Source of the DNA: Begonia masoniana
Taxonomy: Eukaryota; Streptophyta; Magnoliopsida; Cucurbitales; Begoniaceae
Assembly: GCA_022432975.1 (NCBI GenBank)
Contig: CM039514.1
Span: forward strand, 9,283,519-9,347,518
Direction: 5' to 3'
DNA: 64,000 bases
The stretch's first letter is position 1. Each line of letters opens with the position of its first letter. Positions 33,458 through 44,294 of this stretch are shown piece by piece. The notes under the pieces are model-generated. The model was not told where the DNA came from. It saw only the letters and a list, made by a program, of their open reading frames with translations, and ran no database searches. A program made the translations under genes and the position numbers.

Positions 33458-34419
33458 TGTTAATGCAACTGTATGTTGGCATTATATTTTTGGCAAACTA
33501 TTAATTTTGGTAAGTTATGTTTTTGGCAATTATATTATTTTGGAATATATATTATTATATCCTTCTATTTTGAAGATAATATTTGGCAGAATATTTCGTC
33601 AATTCAAATGTGATTTGCTGGAAAAGGAATCGTAACAAATATGGATCATATTCTTAATTATTTGGGATACTTTCCTAAAGTGTCATTGGAAGTGTCTCTG
33701 CGGCAAATTTGTTAGGCAGAGTTTTTCGGATCCTTAGACTGATTTCGTGGGATATGATCTGTTGAATGAAAAGTCTGTTTCGAGAAGATATTGATTGAGA
33801 GAAACAGATCTGCTCTTGCACTTGATATAAAAGTTTTTTTTTGTATGTTAAAAGGTGCCGACGCCATTATTCTTGAGTGTGGAATTTCTCTATTCATCTG
33901 GGAGTCTTTATTTCTTCACCCACATTTCTGTGTGGTGTATGTGATTATTGATTCGGTCTTGTTAAAGACTGGTTTGTTGAAGCCTGTTCTGGGTGATCAT
34001 ATCCTAAGACATTGTCAAAGCGTCATAGACAGTGTCATAGGATTTTATTCTTGTGATTGTCATCTTTATCGTGGGCAAGGGGAGCTTGTCGTATTTAGAT
34101 CTCGGGAGGGATCGTTTCAAAGTCGAGGGGAGCTCGCAAAACAGTTTCACTTGTGAAGGTTGAAGGAGGTGGCATCAAATATAAGAGGGAGTCTTATTTT
34201 GTTTTAGTCCGAGTGTCTTGTAACCTTGTTTGAACTTGTGAAATATTTTCATATCTAGGCGTGGCCCCGCAGATGTAGACTGATTGCCGAACTGTGTTAA
34301 CAACCTCCTGTGTCGTTAATTTCCGCATTTTTAATATTGTCCTATATCGTATTTATAACCGGTGTCACACGAAGTGTTACAACATTTTATAACATCGGGT
34401 CACTGACCTTGATCTTTCA
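33458..34419 (+). repeat. 3' LTR of the gag-protease copia element
   Basis: Homologous to 29540-30502 along its whole length, with about 18 visible substitutions and one T-run length difference. Confidence 0.93.
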
Positions 34420-34610
34420 GTTCGGTTCCACGGGCCGGTTCCGAGATTTTAGTACCCGGACCGAAGATCGGACCGAACCAAACGAGAATTCATCTGGGAG
34501 GACCGGTCCCAGATTGAGAAATTAGGAGGACTGACCGAAACCGAACCAAAACCGTCGGTCCGGTCCGGTTCTCGGGAGGCAGTCAAATCCTGCTCACCCC
34601 TAAAACGAGC

Positions 34611-35257
34611 GAGCCGAGCCGAGAAAGGCCCGGCTTACCGAGCCTAACGAGCTGACCCCAAAAAATTTCCAACCCGAGTCGGCTCGCGAGCTACGAGTCT
34701 AACGAGCCGAACCGAGTTGGCCCAATGAGCCGAGCAAAATGAGTTGAGATTACATAAATAAAATTATTTTATATTATATATTTCATTAATCTTTTATTTA
34801 TTAAAACTATAATAAATATTTGTTATAGTAATGATAAAATATGATAGATACTTAGTCGTGTAAATAATAGAAATTTTTAATTGTTACAAATGCAGGGATT
34901 TATGTTGAGGAACTTCATCGCTCCCATGAGCAGAGGAACGGGTGATATATCGCCCTAGAGGGGGCGATGGATCACCCCAGGGGCAATTTAAAATTTGCAT
35001 CGCCCTAGGGGGGCGAATTGCATTGCCCTAAAGGGGCGACCAATCGCCCCTGACACTGTTCACATGAGAAGGAGGTTCGCCGAACTTCGGAGGTGGTTGC
35101 CAAAGCGACCACAGAGAGGGCAGAGGAATACCACGGCGACCACAAAGCGACCTTGAGTGCGTTTGCGATCTCCTTCACCTCGTTGATTGCGCCAAAGCTT
35201 CTCATGCTTCTGGATTCTGAAGCAGAGAATACCACGAACGCGGAAGACAGGAGTACG
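34611..35257. other. Interior of the outer hAT-like element
   Basis: Subterminal GAGCCGAGCCGAG-type repeats (34610-34735), an AT-rich middle, then a GC-rich segment with palindromes TCGCCC...GGGCGA at 34950-34967, TCGCCCTAGGGGGGCGA at 35000-35016 and a related one at 35023-35039. Open frames here have no recognisable family. Confidence 0.55.
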
Positions 35258-37518
35258 TGTAATACCAGGCTTTTCGGGATATTAATATTTTAATATAAGT
35301 GGCATTTTTGTAAATATGTCAAATCAAGCCCATTTTACGAAAAGAAAGCATCATTAGGATCCTATCGACTAATTGGGATTTTAAGAAATTTATAGGATTT
35401 TTCGGGATAGTGACGCTATATTTCGAGTAATTAGATTTCTAGTAATATAAAGAACGTTTTAGTAAAAATAGTAAACAGGGTCCAAATTGCGAACGGACAG
35501 TTTTAATGAATCCCAAATAATAAGTTGGACTTGTTGGTGAAATAAGAAAATTTGGTGAACCCGAATAGTTGGACGATTAATGAACCGAAGGACGAAATAA
35601 AGTAGAAATATGTGCTAAGGGCAAAATGGTAATTTTGCAAATCAAATTTTAATTAAAACATCACAGCCCTTCCTCTCTTCCTCCATTTCACGCCAGAGCC
35701 TTTCTTTTTCTTTCTCCCTCGCGATCTCCTCTCTGGCCGCGAGCGATTCCCTCCATTCCGACGCCGATTTCTCTCCCGTTCGTCTTCCGTTCTTCACGCT
35801 TTCTCCTTCAATCGACGTTCTAGGTATGAGCCTACCATCTTAGAGCTTTTATTTCGATATTTATGGCGTTTTAGGCAATTAGGGTTTCGATACCTTTTCG
35901 TTAAAAACGTGAATTAGGGTTCGTAATTAATAGGTTAGCCGTGCTTAAGTATATATTGCACGTATTTGACGTTATTGGACGAGTTTAAACCGATTTGTGA
36001 AAAGTTAAAAATTTGGGGATTTTCGGGTTTTTAGAGAAAAACTCGTAAATTGTGAATTGAAGTGCCGAGCGTAAATTGCTCGAATAAATAGCTCAATGAA
36101 TTGGATTAGGGCTTTAGGAAGTTCCTTAGTTAAGGTTATGTTGAATTCGGACGATTAGAAGTTTAAACGCGTGATATTGATTATCGTTGTGTTTTGCCTC
36201 TGACAAACAACGCTCGTGGACGGAGCTTGAGCTGCAACGGACGCGAGGTAAGTTCTCGTGATCTTCTCTGGCCGATTGGCCTACACCGTACTTCGATGTA
36301 GCGTCGAGGATCTCAATGGATTGTTTGTTTTAAATTGCTTTGGTCGGGTAGATAGGTTTATAATTGTTATAGGTTATTCCATTTCGGTCTTGATGGTACG
36401 CATGTTGATTGTTTATTTTATGTTCATATCTGTTCATGCATCACGTATTTCAAAGGTCATGAAAACGAATTTCCGCACGACGTTTTAAAGTGAATGCAAA
36501 GAAATGATGTTCCTACGGTATACAGTTTAAATGACCCTTCGGTATATAGTTTAAATGGCCCTTCGGTATACAGTTTATAGCAAAGCAAAGCAAAGCAAAG
36601 CAAAGCAAAGTAAAGTAAAGCAAAGTAAAGAAAACAATGCATGATTTACAGATTCATATGCACAACACGCATTTGCATTTACTAGAGCTTACTGAGATTT
36701 TTATCTCATAGGTGTCTGTATGGTGTAGGTGATCCCGATACAGGTGACTACGAGGTCCCTCCACCTGAGGCATGACTCGGTTGATGGACGATGCTTGTGG
36801 TGGTGTGCTGTACAGTTGATGCTTTACCGACCCGTGGGGGAAGTATATACGTGTTTTGAGGGTTTGGGGTTGTGTATGTATTTGGAGGATTATCTTGATG
36901 TTTTTGGTTAAATTGTATAGACGTTACAGGATGTTTGGTTCTGGTAGTGGATAGGCTATGTTTTGAAATTGTTTATAAAACGTTTTGAAATGTATTTTGT
37001 AAACGTTTGGTATTTGGGGATGGTCAGTTTTTAAATAGAACCACGTGGTTCGTTTTCTTAAAATCGATTCGGTTTATAGGTGAGCTGTGTGAGTTTGCAA
37101 TTTGTATATAGGGTAGGGAAGGAGAGTTTGTTTTATAGAGAGTTTTCATGAAAAAGTACAGTAGAAAATGGGAGAGAAAGTTGGTGTAAAGGTTGGTTTA
37201 GCTCTCTGGAATCTCGGATTCCAGAGAGAAACAAAAGAAACTGGTCGCTGCAAGTGCAGTGATCGGGCGCTACATTGTGCAGCGCCTACAGCGATCAGTC
37301 GCTGCTTTCATTCCTCTCTGTTTTTCCGGTTTTACCCCTCTGCGATTTGTTTAATGTTTTAAATAGTTTTAATTGTTTATAGTTTTAAATTAAATGTTTA
37401 TAATTGTTTTAAAAAGTTTTATTTAGTTTGATTTCAAAATGTTTTCCGCATAAACGCTAAGTATAAAAGAAAATAAAAATTTATACGAAAAAATGGGTAC
37501 AGTAATCGGGGCGTTACA
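35258..37518 (+). repeat. 5' LTR of the gag-only gypsy element
   Basis: Contains a CT-rich leader-like stretch (35665-35815), putative splice donors TCTAG|GTATGAG (about 35822) and GAG|GTAAGTTC (36248), an AAAGC microsatellite (about 36578-36630), a CTCATAG acceptor-like block ending 36711, and palindromic GCGCTACATTGTGCAGCGC-type sequence near 37268-37287. Confidence 0.92.
36248..36711 (+). promoter_or_regulatory. Intron-like module inside a Tekay-related LTR
   Basis: Starts at the consensus donor GAG|GTAAGT and ends at TTTATCTCATAG, preceded by TTACTGAG. The same pair occurs at 41566-42019 in the 3' LTR, 45288-45898 in a divergent solo LTR, 50239-50948 and 57999-58708 (minus) in the Tekay LTRs, and 60343-60777 (minus) in another LTR. 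Confidence 0.5.
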
Positions 37519-37522
37519 ATTA

Positions 37523-37534
37523 TGGTATCAGAGC
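37523..37534 (+). promoter_or_regulatory. Primer-binding site (tRNA-Met)
   Basis: TGGTATCAGAGC four bases after the LTR end. Confidence 0.93.
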
Positions 37535-37679
37535 CCCCGGGTTTTAAAATCGGTTCTGTAGACTGCTCGACTGCACAGCCACTACGCGGACATCCTTCAT
37601 CAACTGTAAGTCATTTTATAGCTTTATTGATTTGGTTTCTTAGGATTATTGTTTTGATCTTTTATAGGATTTTTATAAA

Positions 37680-38783
37680 ATGGTTCGAGGAAGGGATCCT
37701 TGAGATGCCGCGCTAGATCGATTTACGGAGTTGATAGATCGCCAGTCTCAGCATATGGACCGGCAAGCGCAGCAGATTACGGACTTAGTAAATCGAGAGA
37801 ACCAGAGGGCCCGGGATTTGATAGTTCCCAACAACCAGGGCATGCAGAAGTTTCAGGGCCTACGACCTCCAGTGTTCGATGGTCGATCATCAGATCCTAC
37901 TGTTGCGGAGGAATGGATCCGAGTTATGGAGGATATGTTAGCTTATGCCGAGGTAGGGAACGGGAGCATGGTGGCGTATGCTACTTTTCACTTAGCAATG
38001 GATGCCCGTTTCTGGTGGGATTCGATCAAAGCGACGACGGACGTATCAGTTATGACTTGGGATCGGTTCAAGTTTGTATTTTTTGACAAGTATTTTAACC
38101 GCACAGTGAGAGTGGCGAAGAGGAATGAGTTCACGCAGCTGAAGCAGACGGGTTCAGTTGCAGAGTATATCCGGAAGTTTGAGGCTTTATCGCAATTTGC
38201 ACCGCGCCTTGTCAGCGATAACGAGGAGAAGGTACACCAGTTTATGGAGGGCCTTAATTCGGAGATCCAGATGCACGTTGTTGTATCAGGTATTATTGAC
38301 GTACCCTATTCTGACATCACAGCTAGGGCTCTGGATATTGAGGCCGCCAGAGCTACTTGTGTTAGATCGAGGGAGCCAGCTAAGGGCTTCTTCCGTGAGA
38401 TTCAACCTCAGTCGCAGAATCAAGGCTGGCAGCCGAGAGCACCGCAACAACAACAACAGCAGCAAAGAGACATTAAGAGGCCTCTAGAAGGAGGCAATGA
38501 TCGAGGGAAAGGCAAACAGGTGCAAGGGGCTTCTTGGTTACCTCTTTGCCCTAAATGCCAGAGGGAGCACAGGGGACAGTGCAGGGTAGGCACAAATGTG
38601 TGCTATTGGTGTGGAGAACCAGGACATTTTGTTAAAGACTGCCCGAATCAGGGTCGAGATCAATCAGGCAGAGATCAACATGGCAGAGATCAAAGGAAAG
38701 TTGTACCGAGAGTCTTTGCCTTCATCGAGCTTGACAACGCCGACGATGGGGCCCGGCCTTCTACAATTGCAGGTATTATTTGA
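37680..38783 (+). pseudogene. Gypsy Gag, near-intact, one early stop
   Basis: The expected start MVRG at 37680 is followed by TGA at 37701-37703, a CGA-to-TGA type change. The frame is then open to 38783, and the next ATG (37731) would give 350 aa. Retrotransposon Gag core: LRPPVFDGRSSDPTVAEEWI, MTWDRFKFVFFDKYFN, and LKQTGSVAEYIRKFEALSQF. A glutamine-rich linker and a CCHC knuckle CYWCGEPGHFVKDC (about residue 289 from 37731) follow. In related elements protease comes next; here the frame ends in non-coding DNA. It may still give a slightly shortened Gag. Confidence 0.85.
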
Positions 38784-40562
38784 ATTACTTGTACAACGAT
38801 ATGTGTATGATAGATAAGATATTTAGATCTGAAATTAGTAAAGAAGAGAGTAATAGGTGAGTAAGAAGGAATTACTAGGCGAACCTCGAAGAGAAGATAA
38901 TAGGACACACATATAACAATAAACACCATATAGAAATATAGTTATACATTAGTAGGATTAGTTTGATTTAATCAACGGAGTTTGCGCACCTAGGGTTTAG
39001 TAACAATTAGAGGAATACGCCCTATGAGATATGGATTTTAAGTAGGTAAGGATTGTACCTAATTGGCGACCTTTTGGAGTATTAGGATACGACTATTCAA
39101 GAAAGAAGAAAGTTTAGAAATAAACCTATAAAGGGATACCTAGATTGTTATAATACCTGAAGTGTGTTTAAATAGATCAAGTACCGTAGAGCTCGTATAT
39201 TGACGATTCGTATGAAGATTAGGAGTATCTATATTAATATAGAATTTAAGAGTTAAACTTAGAATGATTTTCGAGTAGAATAGTTGGAACATGATTGGAA
39301 AGAGCGAACAAAAATAGATTAGTCGATGAACTCTAAGTAGCCTTGAGGAATTTAGTGAAGGTAAAGTAGATCGTTGGAATAAATGAGAGCTTAGATTGGC
39401 GTTTAAGGGATAACAAATTGAGAAATTTGCAATTTATAGAATAAGGAGAGTGAGAATTATCACTGAAACCATCTAAGTAAACTTAGAGGTGAGATTAAGT
39501 TAGTAAATTTCTAGTGATCGACTCGTGTGTGGCAGGTCGAGACCAAGTAGTGCATGAATGGCTTAGGTTAGAATGACTAGTTTAGAGCGCATCAATGAGG
39601 AGATTTAGAGACTTGACCGTACTTAGAGCAAATAGAGTTTAAGATAAACAAAGGAGTGTAACATAAGCAGTGTGAGAACTTTAATTAAGAATATAGTGGT
39701 AGAATTTAAGGACAAAACTTAGAATGGAAGCGATGTTTATAAGGAAACTCTGGTGACATAGTTCGAGGAGTATAACAGTGTAAGCTTAGTTGTAAAATCC
39801 GCCCTGAAACAACTGGCGGGGTTGGTAAGTTGCCCAAGAAAGTATGTGATTTAGGAGATTTAGCAAGACTTAATGTGTGAGTGAGGATATGTACAATCCA
39901 ATTGAGAGTAGAGATTTCGAATTTAAGGCTAATGTTGGAAGGTATAGTCGACGTTTTGGATTAGAATCGTAGAGATTGACCCTAGGGATGACGAGATCGG
40001 AGTTAATAAAAGGAAGTTCGAATTTTGTTAGAGATAGAATTCTAAGTAAATAGCGACTGTAACTCATAGTTTGACTCACATAGACAAGGTAGTATTATAG
40101 TTGTATAGTTGCAAAGTATAACAATGAGGACTTAATTAGGAAACCCGTACCGAAATAGTCTCCGAAGGTCAATAGGTTACCCAGGAAGATAGGTGACAAG
40201 GAAATCCTATGGGTGTTGCAGTTACAAGGAATCGTTACCCGAGTGAATATAGAAATATGGGTCGACACGAGTCTCGACTACTGATGAAGCCAACGAAGTT
40301 ATAGAGAAATTTAGGTAAATCAATTGGAGATTTAAGGACTTAACTAAGCTCAGTACTTTAGTAAGGAAGTGTACGATCAGATCGAAGGTAGAGAATACAA
40401 GTTTAAGGCCGATATTGGAGAGTACAGTGGACAGTTTTGGTTGAGAACCACGAAGAGTGACCGTAAGTACAAATGATAATCGAAGCATAAGGCCGCGTGA
40501 TATGAGACATTAACATCAAAGGCTATATAAGCTGAGTCAAATTTTGAGGACAAAATTTTAAA
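38784..40562 (+). other. Non-coding internal region replacing pol
   Basis: 1.8 kb of purine-biased DNA with no long frame and no pol motifs. A segment at about 39886-39985 is repeated imperfectly at about 40367-40466 (shared words such as AGAGATTT/AGAGAATA and AATTTAAGGC/AGTTTAAGGC). Confidence 0.75.
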
Positions 40563-40576
40563 TAAGGTGGGTGGAA
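40563..40576 (+). promoter_or_regulatory. Polypurine tract of the gag-only gypsy element
   Basis: AAGGTGGGTGGAA-type tract abutting the 3' LTR, preceded by GAGGACAAAATTTT. The Tekay element has the matching GAGGACGAAAATTTT before its own tract. Confidence 0.8.
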
Positions 40577-42848
40577 TGTAATATCCGGCTTTTCGGGATA
40601 TTAATATTTTAATATAAGTGGCATTTTTGTAAATATGTCAAATCAAGCCCATTTTACGAAAAGAAAGCATCATTAGGATCCTATCGACTAATTGGGATTT
40701 TAAGAAATTTATAGGATTTTTCGGGATAGTGACGCTATATTTCGAGTAATTAGATTTCTCGTAATATAAAGAACGTTTTAGTAAAAATAGTAAACAGGGT
40801 CCAAATTGCAAACGGACAGTTTTAATGAATCCCAAATAATAAGTTGGACTTGTTGGTGAAATAAGAAAATTTGGTGAACCCGAATAGTTGGACGATTATG
40901 AACCGAAGGACGAAATAAAGTAGAAATATGTGCTAAGGGCAAAATGGTAATTTTGCAAATCAAATTTTAATTAAAACATCACAGCCCTTCCTCTCTTCCT
41001 CCATTTCACGCCAGAGCCTTTCTTTTTCTTTCTCCCTCGCGATCTCCTCTCTGGCCGCGAGCGATTCCCTCCATTCCGACGCCGATTTCTCTCCCGTTCG
41101 TCTCCCGTTCTTCACGCTTTCTCCTTCAATCAACGTTCTAGGTATGAGCCTACCATCTTAGAGCTTTTATTTCAATATTTATGGCGTTTTAGGCAATTAG
41201 AGTTTCGATACCTTTTCGTTAAAAACGCGAATTAGGGTTCGTAATTAATAGGTTAGCCGTGCTTAAGTATATATTGCACGTATTTGACGTTATTGGACGA
41301 GTTTAAACCGATTTGTGAAAAGTTAAAAATTTGGGGATTTTCGGGTTTTTAGAGAAAAACTCGTAAATTGTGAATTGAAGTGCCGAGCGTAAATTGCTCG
41401 AATAAATAACTCAATGAATTGGATTAGGGCTTTAGGAAGTTCCTTAGTTAAGGTTATGTTGAATTCAGACGATTAGAAGTTTAAACGCGTGATATTGATG
41501 ATCGTTGTGTTTTGCCTCAGACAAACAACGCTCGTGGACGGAGCTTGAGCTGCAACGGACACGAGGTAAGTTCTCGTGATCTTCTCTGGCCGATTGGCCT
41601 ACACCGTACTTCGATGTAGCGTCGAGGATCTCAATGGATTGTTTGTTTTAAATTGCTTTGGTCGGGTAGATAGGTTTATAATTGTTATAGGTTATTCCAT
41701 TTCGGTCTTGATGGTATGCATGTTGATTGTTTATTTTATGTTCATATCTGTTCATGCATCACGTATTTCAAAGGTCATGAAAACGAATTTCCGCACGACG
41801 TTTTAAAGTGAATGCAAAGAAATGATGTTCCTACGGTGTACAGTTTAAATGACCCTTCGGTATATAGTTTAAATGGCCATTCGGTATACAGTTTATAGCA
41901 AAGCAAAGCAAAGCAAAGTAAAGTAAAGCAAAGTAAAGAAAACAATGCATGATTTACAGATTCATATGCACAGCACGCATTTGCATTTACTAGAGCTTAC
42001 TGAGATTTTTATCTCATAGGTGTCTGTATGGTGTAGGTGATCCCGATACAGGTGACTACGAGGTCCCTCCACCTGAGGCATGACTCGGTTGATGGACGAT
42101 GCTTGCGGTGGTGTGCTGTACAGTCGATGCTTTACCGAACCGTGGGGGAAGTATATACGTGTTTTGAGGGTTTGGGGTTGTGTATGTATTTGGAGGATTA
42201 TCTTGATGTTTTTGGTTAAATTGTATAGACGTTACAGGATGTTTGGTTCTGGTAGTGGATAGGCTATGTTTTGAAATTGTTTATAAAACGTTTTGAAATG
42301 TATTTTGTAAACGTTTGGTATTTGGGGATGGTCAGTTTTTAAATAGAACCACGCGGTTCGTTTTCTTAAAATCGATTCGGTTTATAGGTGAGCTGTGTGA
42401 GTTTGCAATTTGTATATAGGGTAGGGAAGGAGAGTTTGTTTTATAGAGAGTTTTCATGAAAAAGTACAGTAGAAAATGGGAGAGAAAGTTGGTGTAAAGG
42501 TTGGTTTAGCTCTTTGGAATCTCGGATTCCAGAGAGAAACAAAAGAAACTGGTCGCTGCAAGTGCAGCGACTGGTCGCTGCAAGTGCAACGATCGGGCGC
42601 TACATTGTGCAGCGCCTACAGCGATCAGTCGCTGCTTTCATTCCTCTCTGTTTTTCCGGTTTTACCCCTCTGCGATTTGTTTAATGTTTTAAATAGTTTT
42701 AATTGTTTATAGTTTTAAATTAAATGTTTATAATTGTTTTAAAAAGTTTTATTTAGTTTGATTTCAAAATGTTTTCCGTATAAACGCTAAGTATAAAAGA
42801 AAATGAAAATTTATACGAAAAAATGGTTACAGTAATCGGGGCGTTACA
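40577..42848 (+). repeat. 3' LTR of the gag-only gypsy element
   Basis: Near-identical to 35258-37518. Differences include a shorter AAAGC microsatellite and an extra GGTCGCTGCAAGTGCAGCGA unit near 42550-42575. The splice-acceptor-like TTTTGCCTCAG (about 41510) is intact here and altered to CCTCTG in the 5' LTR. Confidence 0.92.
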
Positions 42849-43078
42849 GTACGGGATGGGACGAGTGAGCCAGTGACGTCGGAGCGGGCCCCGAGCTGGG
42901 CACGACCGTGCCAGCTCTCCAACTAGCAAGTTAGCTCGCGAGCCCAAATGGCCGAGTTCGGCTAGGCCCGTCGGTGTGGCTCGGGCCAAGCCCGCTCGTT
43001 ACTGTAGCTGGCCAAGCTTGGCTCGGCTCGCTACAATAAAGAGCGCCAGCCCGCCCGTTTAATATCTCTAGTTGGAAA

Positions 43079-44294
43079 GTTAAGGGAATTACCCACTTTT
43101 TCTGGCAGAGCAGAAGTTCTTCTTCGACGAGGGTATTTTCTAGTTTTGAGATTTTGAGGCGTAAGAATCGTGAAAAGTATTGCAACTTTAATTGGATTTC
43201 AAGATTGTTGTTGATTCTTTTTAGAAATAAAATTCGCTACAAGTGAAAACTTAAATTTTATGAAATGCGAATCACAAACTTGGTATTCTGTCGGAGGAGA
43301 CTTTTTGAAATCACTGGAAATTATATTTTTCAGAAGTAAGTCGATTTCTAAACATTTTCAAATAAAGTGAGGTTTGTAAGTTTACACACTTAGCACAAAA
43401 TCAAACTTGCAATGTGTTCTTAGGTTGGTTTGTGTCGTTTAAAGTTAGATTTTGGGAAGAAAAAAATTGAGATTTTTGAAGTTTTGAGACGGTTCCTCTA
43501 TGGTGGAGGGGTCAACCAAACTAGTAGCCGGTCGACTGACCCATCTCCAAGTCGATTGGTTCAGTTGACTACACCCTTTCTGGGTTGACCGAAACACATT
43601 CTAAGGTAAAAAATTTGTGGTATTACTTATGTAAGGTCTCCGAGTTTGTTACTATCTCGTTTATAAGTTCCGACAAACTTTTGGAAGGTGTAAAGAAGCA
43701 TATTGATGGATGTATGATAGGTTTCAAAGCTTGATGCGACAACTGGACCTCCTTGAGATTTTAGATATTTGAGCTTGGTTTTGGTATACTATGGTTGATG
43801 TATGAGTTTATTTATGTATATCATATGCATATTTGTTCACAAATTTTTATTTTTATGTATATTATATGCACATTTGTACAAATTATATATGTATTTTCAC
43901 TAGACATATTTTCTATGAGCATGCACATTACATTCTTGATTATTTTAGTCATGTGAACCAATTTTCATCAATTAGTCATGTTTTCTTTATGCTCAAATTT
44001 CCGTTCAAGGGTGTGTTTGTTTGTGTTAACTAGAGTATTAGGACACCTGAATATTTCGTCTCTCTAGTCTCAAAACTCTAAACCTGATTAGGGTCTTTAT
44101 TTTGTTGTTTTAGCAATCATCGAGTATCTTTGTCATTGAAGTATACATCTATAAGATGATGCACTTATAGTCTGTGAGTGACTCTATTTTCACTGAAGTT
44201 TACATCACACGATAGTGTAATGTTTTAATTTTTGCCCTACTCCTTGTTTACAAAACAGCTTTATGGAAATATTTTGTATTTCACATACTTCCAA
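43079..44294. other. Unassigned intergenic sequence
   Basis: No gene recognised. GTCGAC-containing words near 43510-43560 look LTR-like, but no boundaries were found. Confidence 0.4.

Larger units (their letters stand above)
29540..34419 (+). mobile_element. Non-autonomous copia (Sirevirus-like) element encoding Gag and protease only
   Basis: LTRs of 963 and 962 bp (TGTTAATGC...CTTTCA) are flanked by a perfect duplication GTTCG (29535-29539 and 34420-34424). Primer site, gag and protease are present. The coding region stops after the pre-integrase start, and integrase, reverse transcriptase and RNase H are absent, so it depends on enzymes in trans. Multiple GGGGGAG tracts precede the 3' LTR as in Sireviruses. 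The two LTRs differ by roughly 2% by eye, so insertion is fairly recent. Confidence 0.92.
28045..34602. mobile_element. Inner hAT-like non-autonomous DNA transposon
   Basis: Terminal inverted repeats TAGGGGTGAGCA and TGCTCACCCCTA are perfect over 12 bp. The flanking 8-bp duplication is AAACGAGT (28037-28044) versus AAACGAGC (34603-34610), one mismatch. Subterminal CCGGTCCGGTTC repeats lie at both ends. After removing the copia insertion at 29540-34419 it is about 1.7 kb, with no transposase frame recognised. Confidence 0.82.
35258..42848 (+). mobile_element. Gag-only gypsy element (TR-GAG-like, Tekay-related)
   Basis: LTRs of 2261 and 2272 bp (TGTAAT...GCGTTACA) are flanked by a perfect duplication GTACG (35253-35257 and 42849-42853). 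It has a primer site, one gag gene, a 1.8-kb non-coding stretch and a purine tract. No protease, reverse transcriptase, RNase H or integrase is present. Its Gag is clearly related to that of the Tekay-type element at 49039-59410. LTR pair identity is high (about 1% difference by eye). Confidence 0.9.
28027..43070. mobile_element. Outer hAT-like non-autonomous DNA transposon (host of a nest)
   Basis: The ends are inverted: the left end reads TAGAGAGGTTAAACGAGCG once an inner insertion is removed, and the right end read on the minus strand is TAGAGATATTAAACGGGCG. They are flanked by a perfect 8-bp duplication GTTGGAAA (28019-28026 and 43071-43078), as expected for hAT elements. Subterminal GAGCCGAG repeats occur on both sides. 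Without later insertions only about 880 bp belongs to this element (28027-28044, about 34611-35257 and 42854-43070), with no transposase, so it moved with help from elsewhere. Confidence 0.82.

Noticed and set aside
35005..35293. Possible captured host-gene fragment in the outer hAT-like element
   Set aside because: Overlapping frames on both strands exist, but no family, splice sites or homologous motif could be recognised.
36258..42712. Paired open frames in both LTRs (for example near 36258 and 41576, 37168 and 42476)
   Set aside because: Each appears in both LTR copies, has no recognisable domain, and is explained by LTR sequence.
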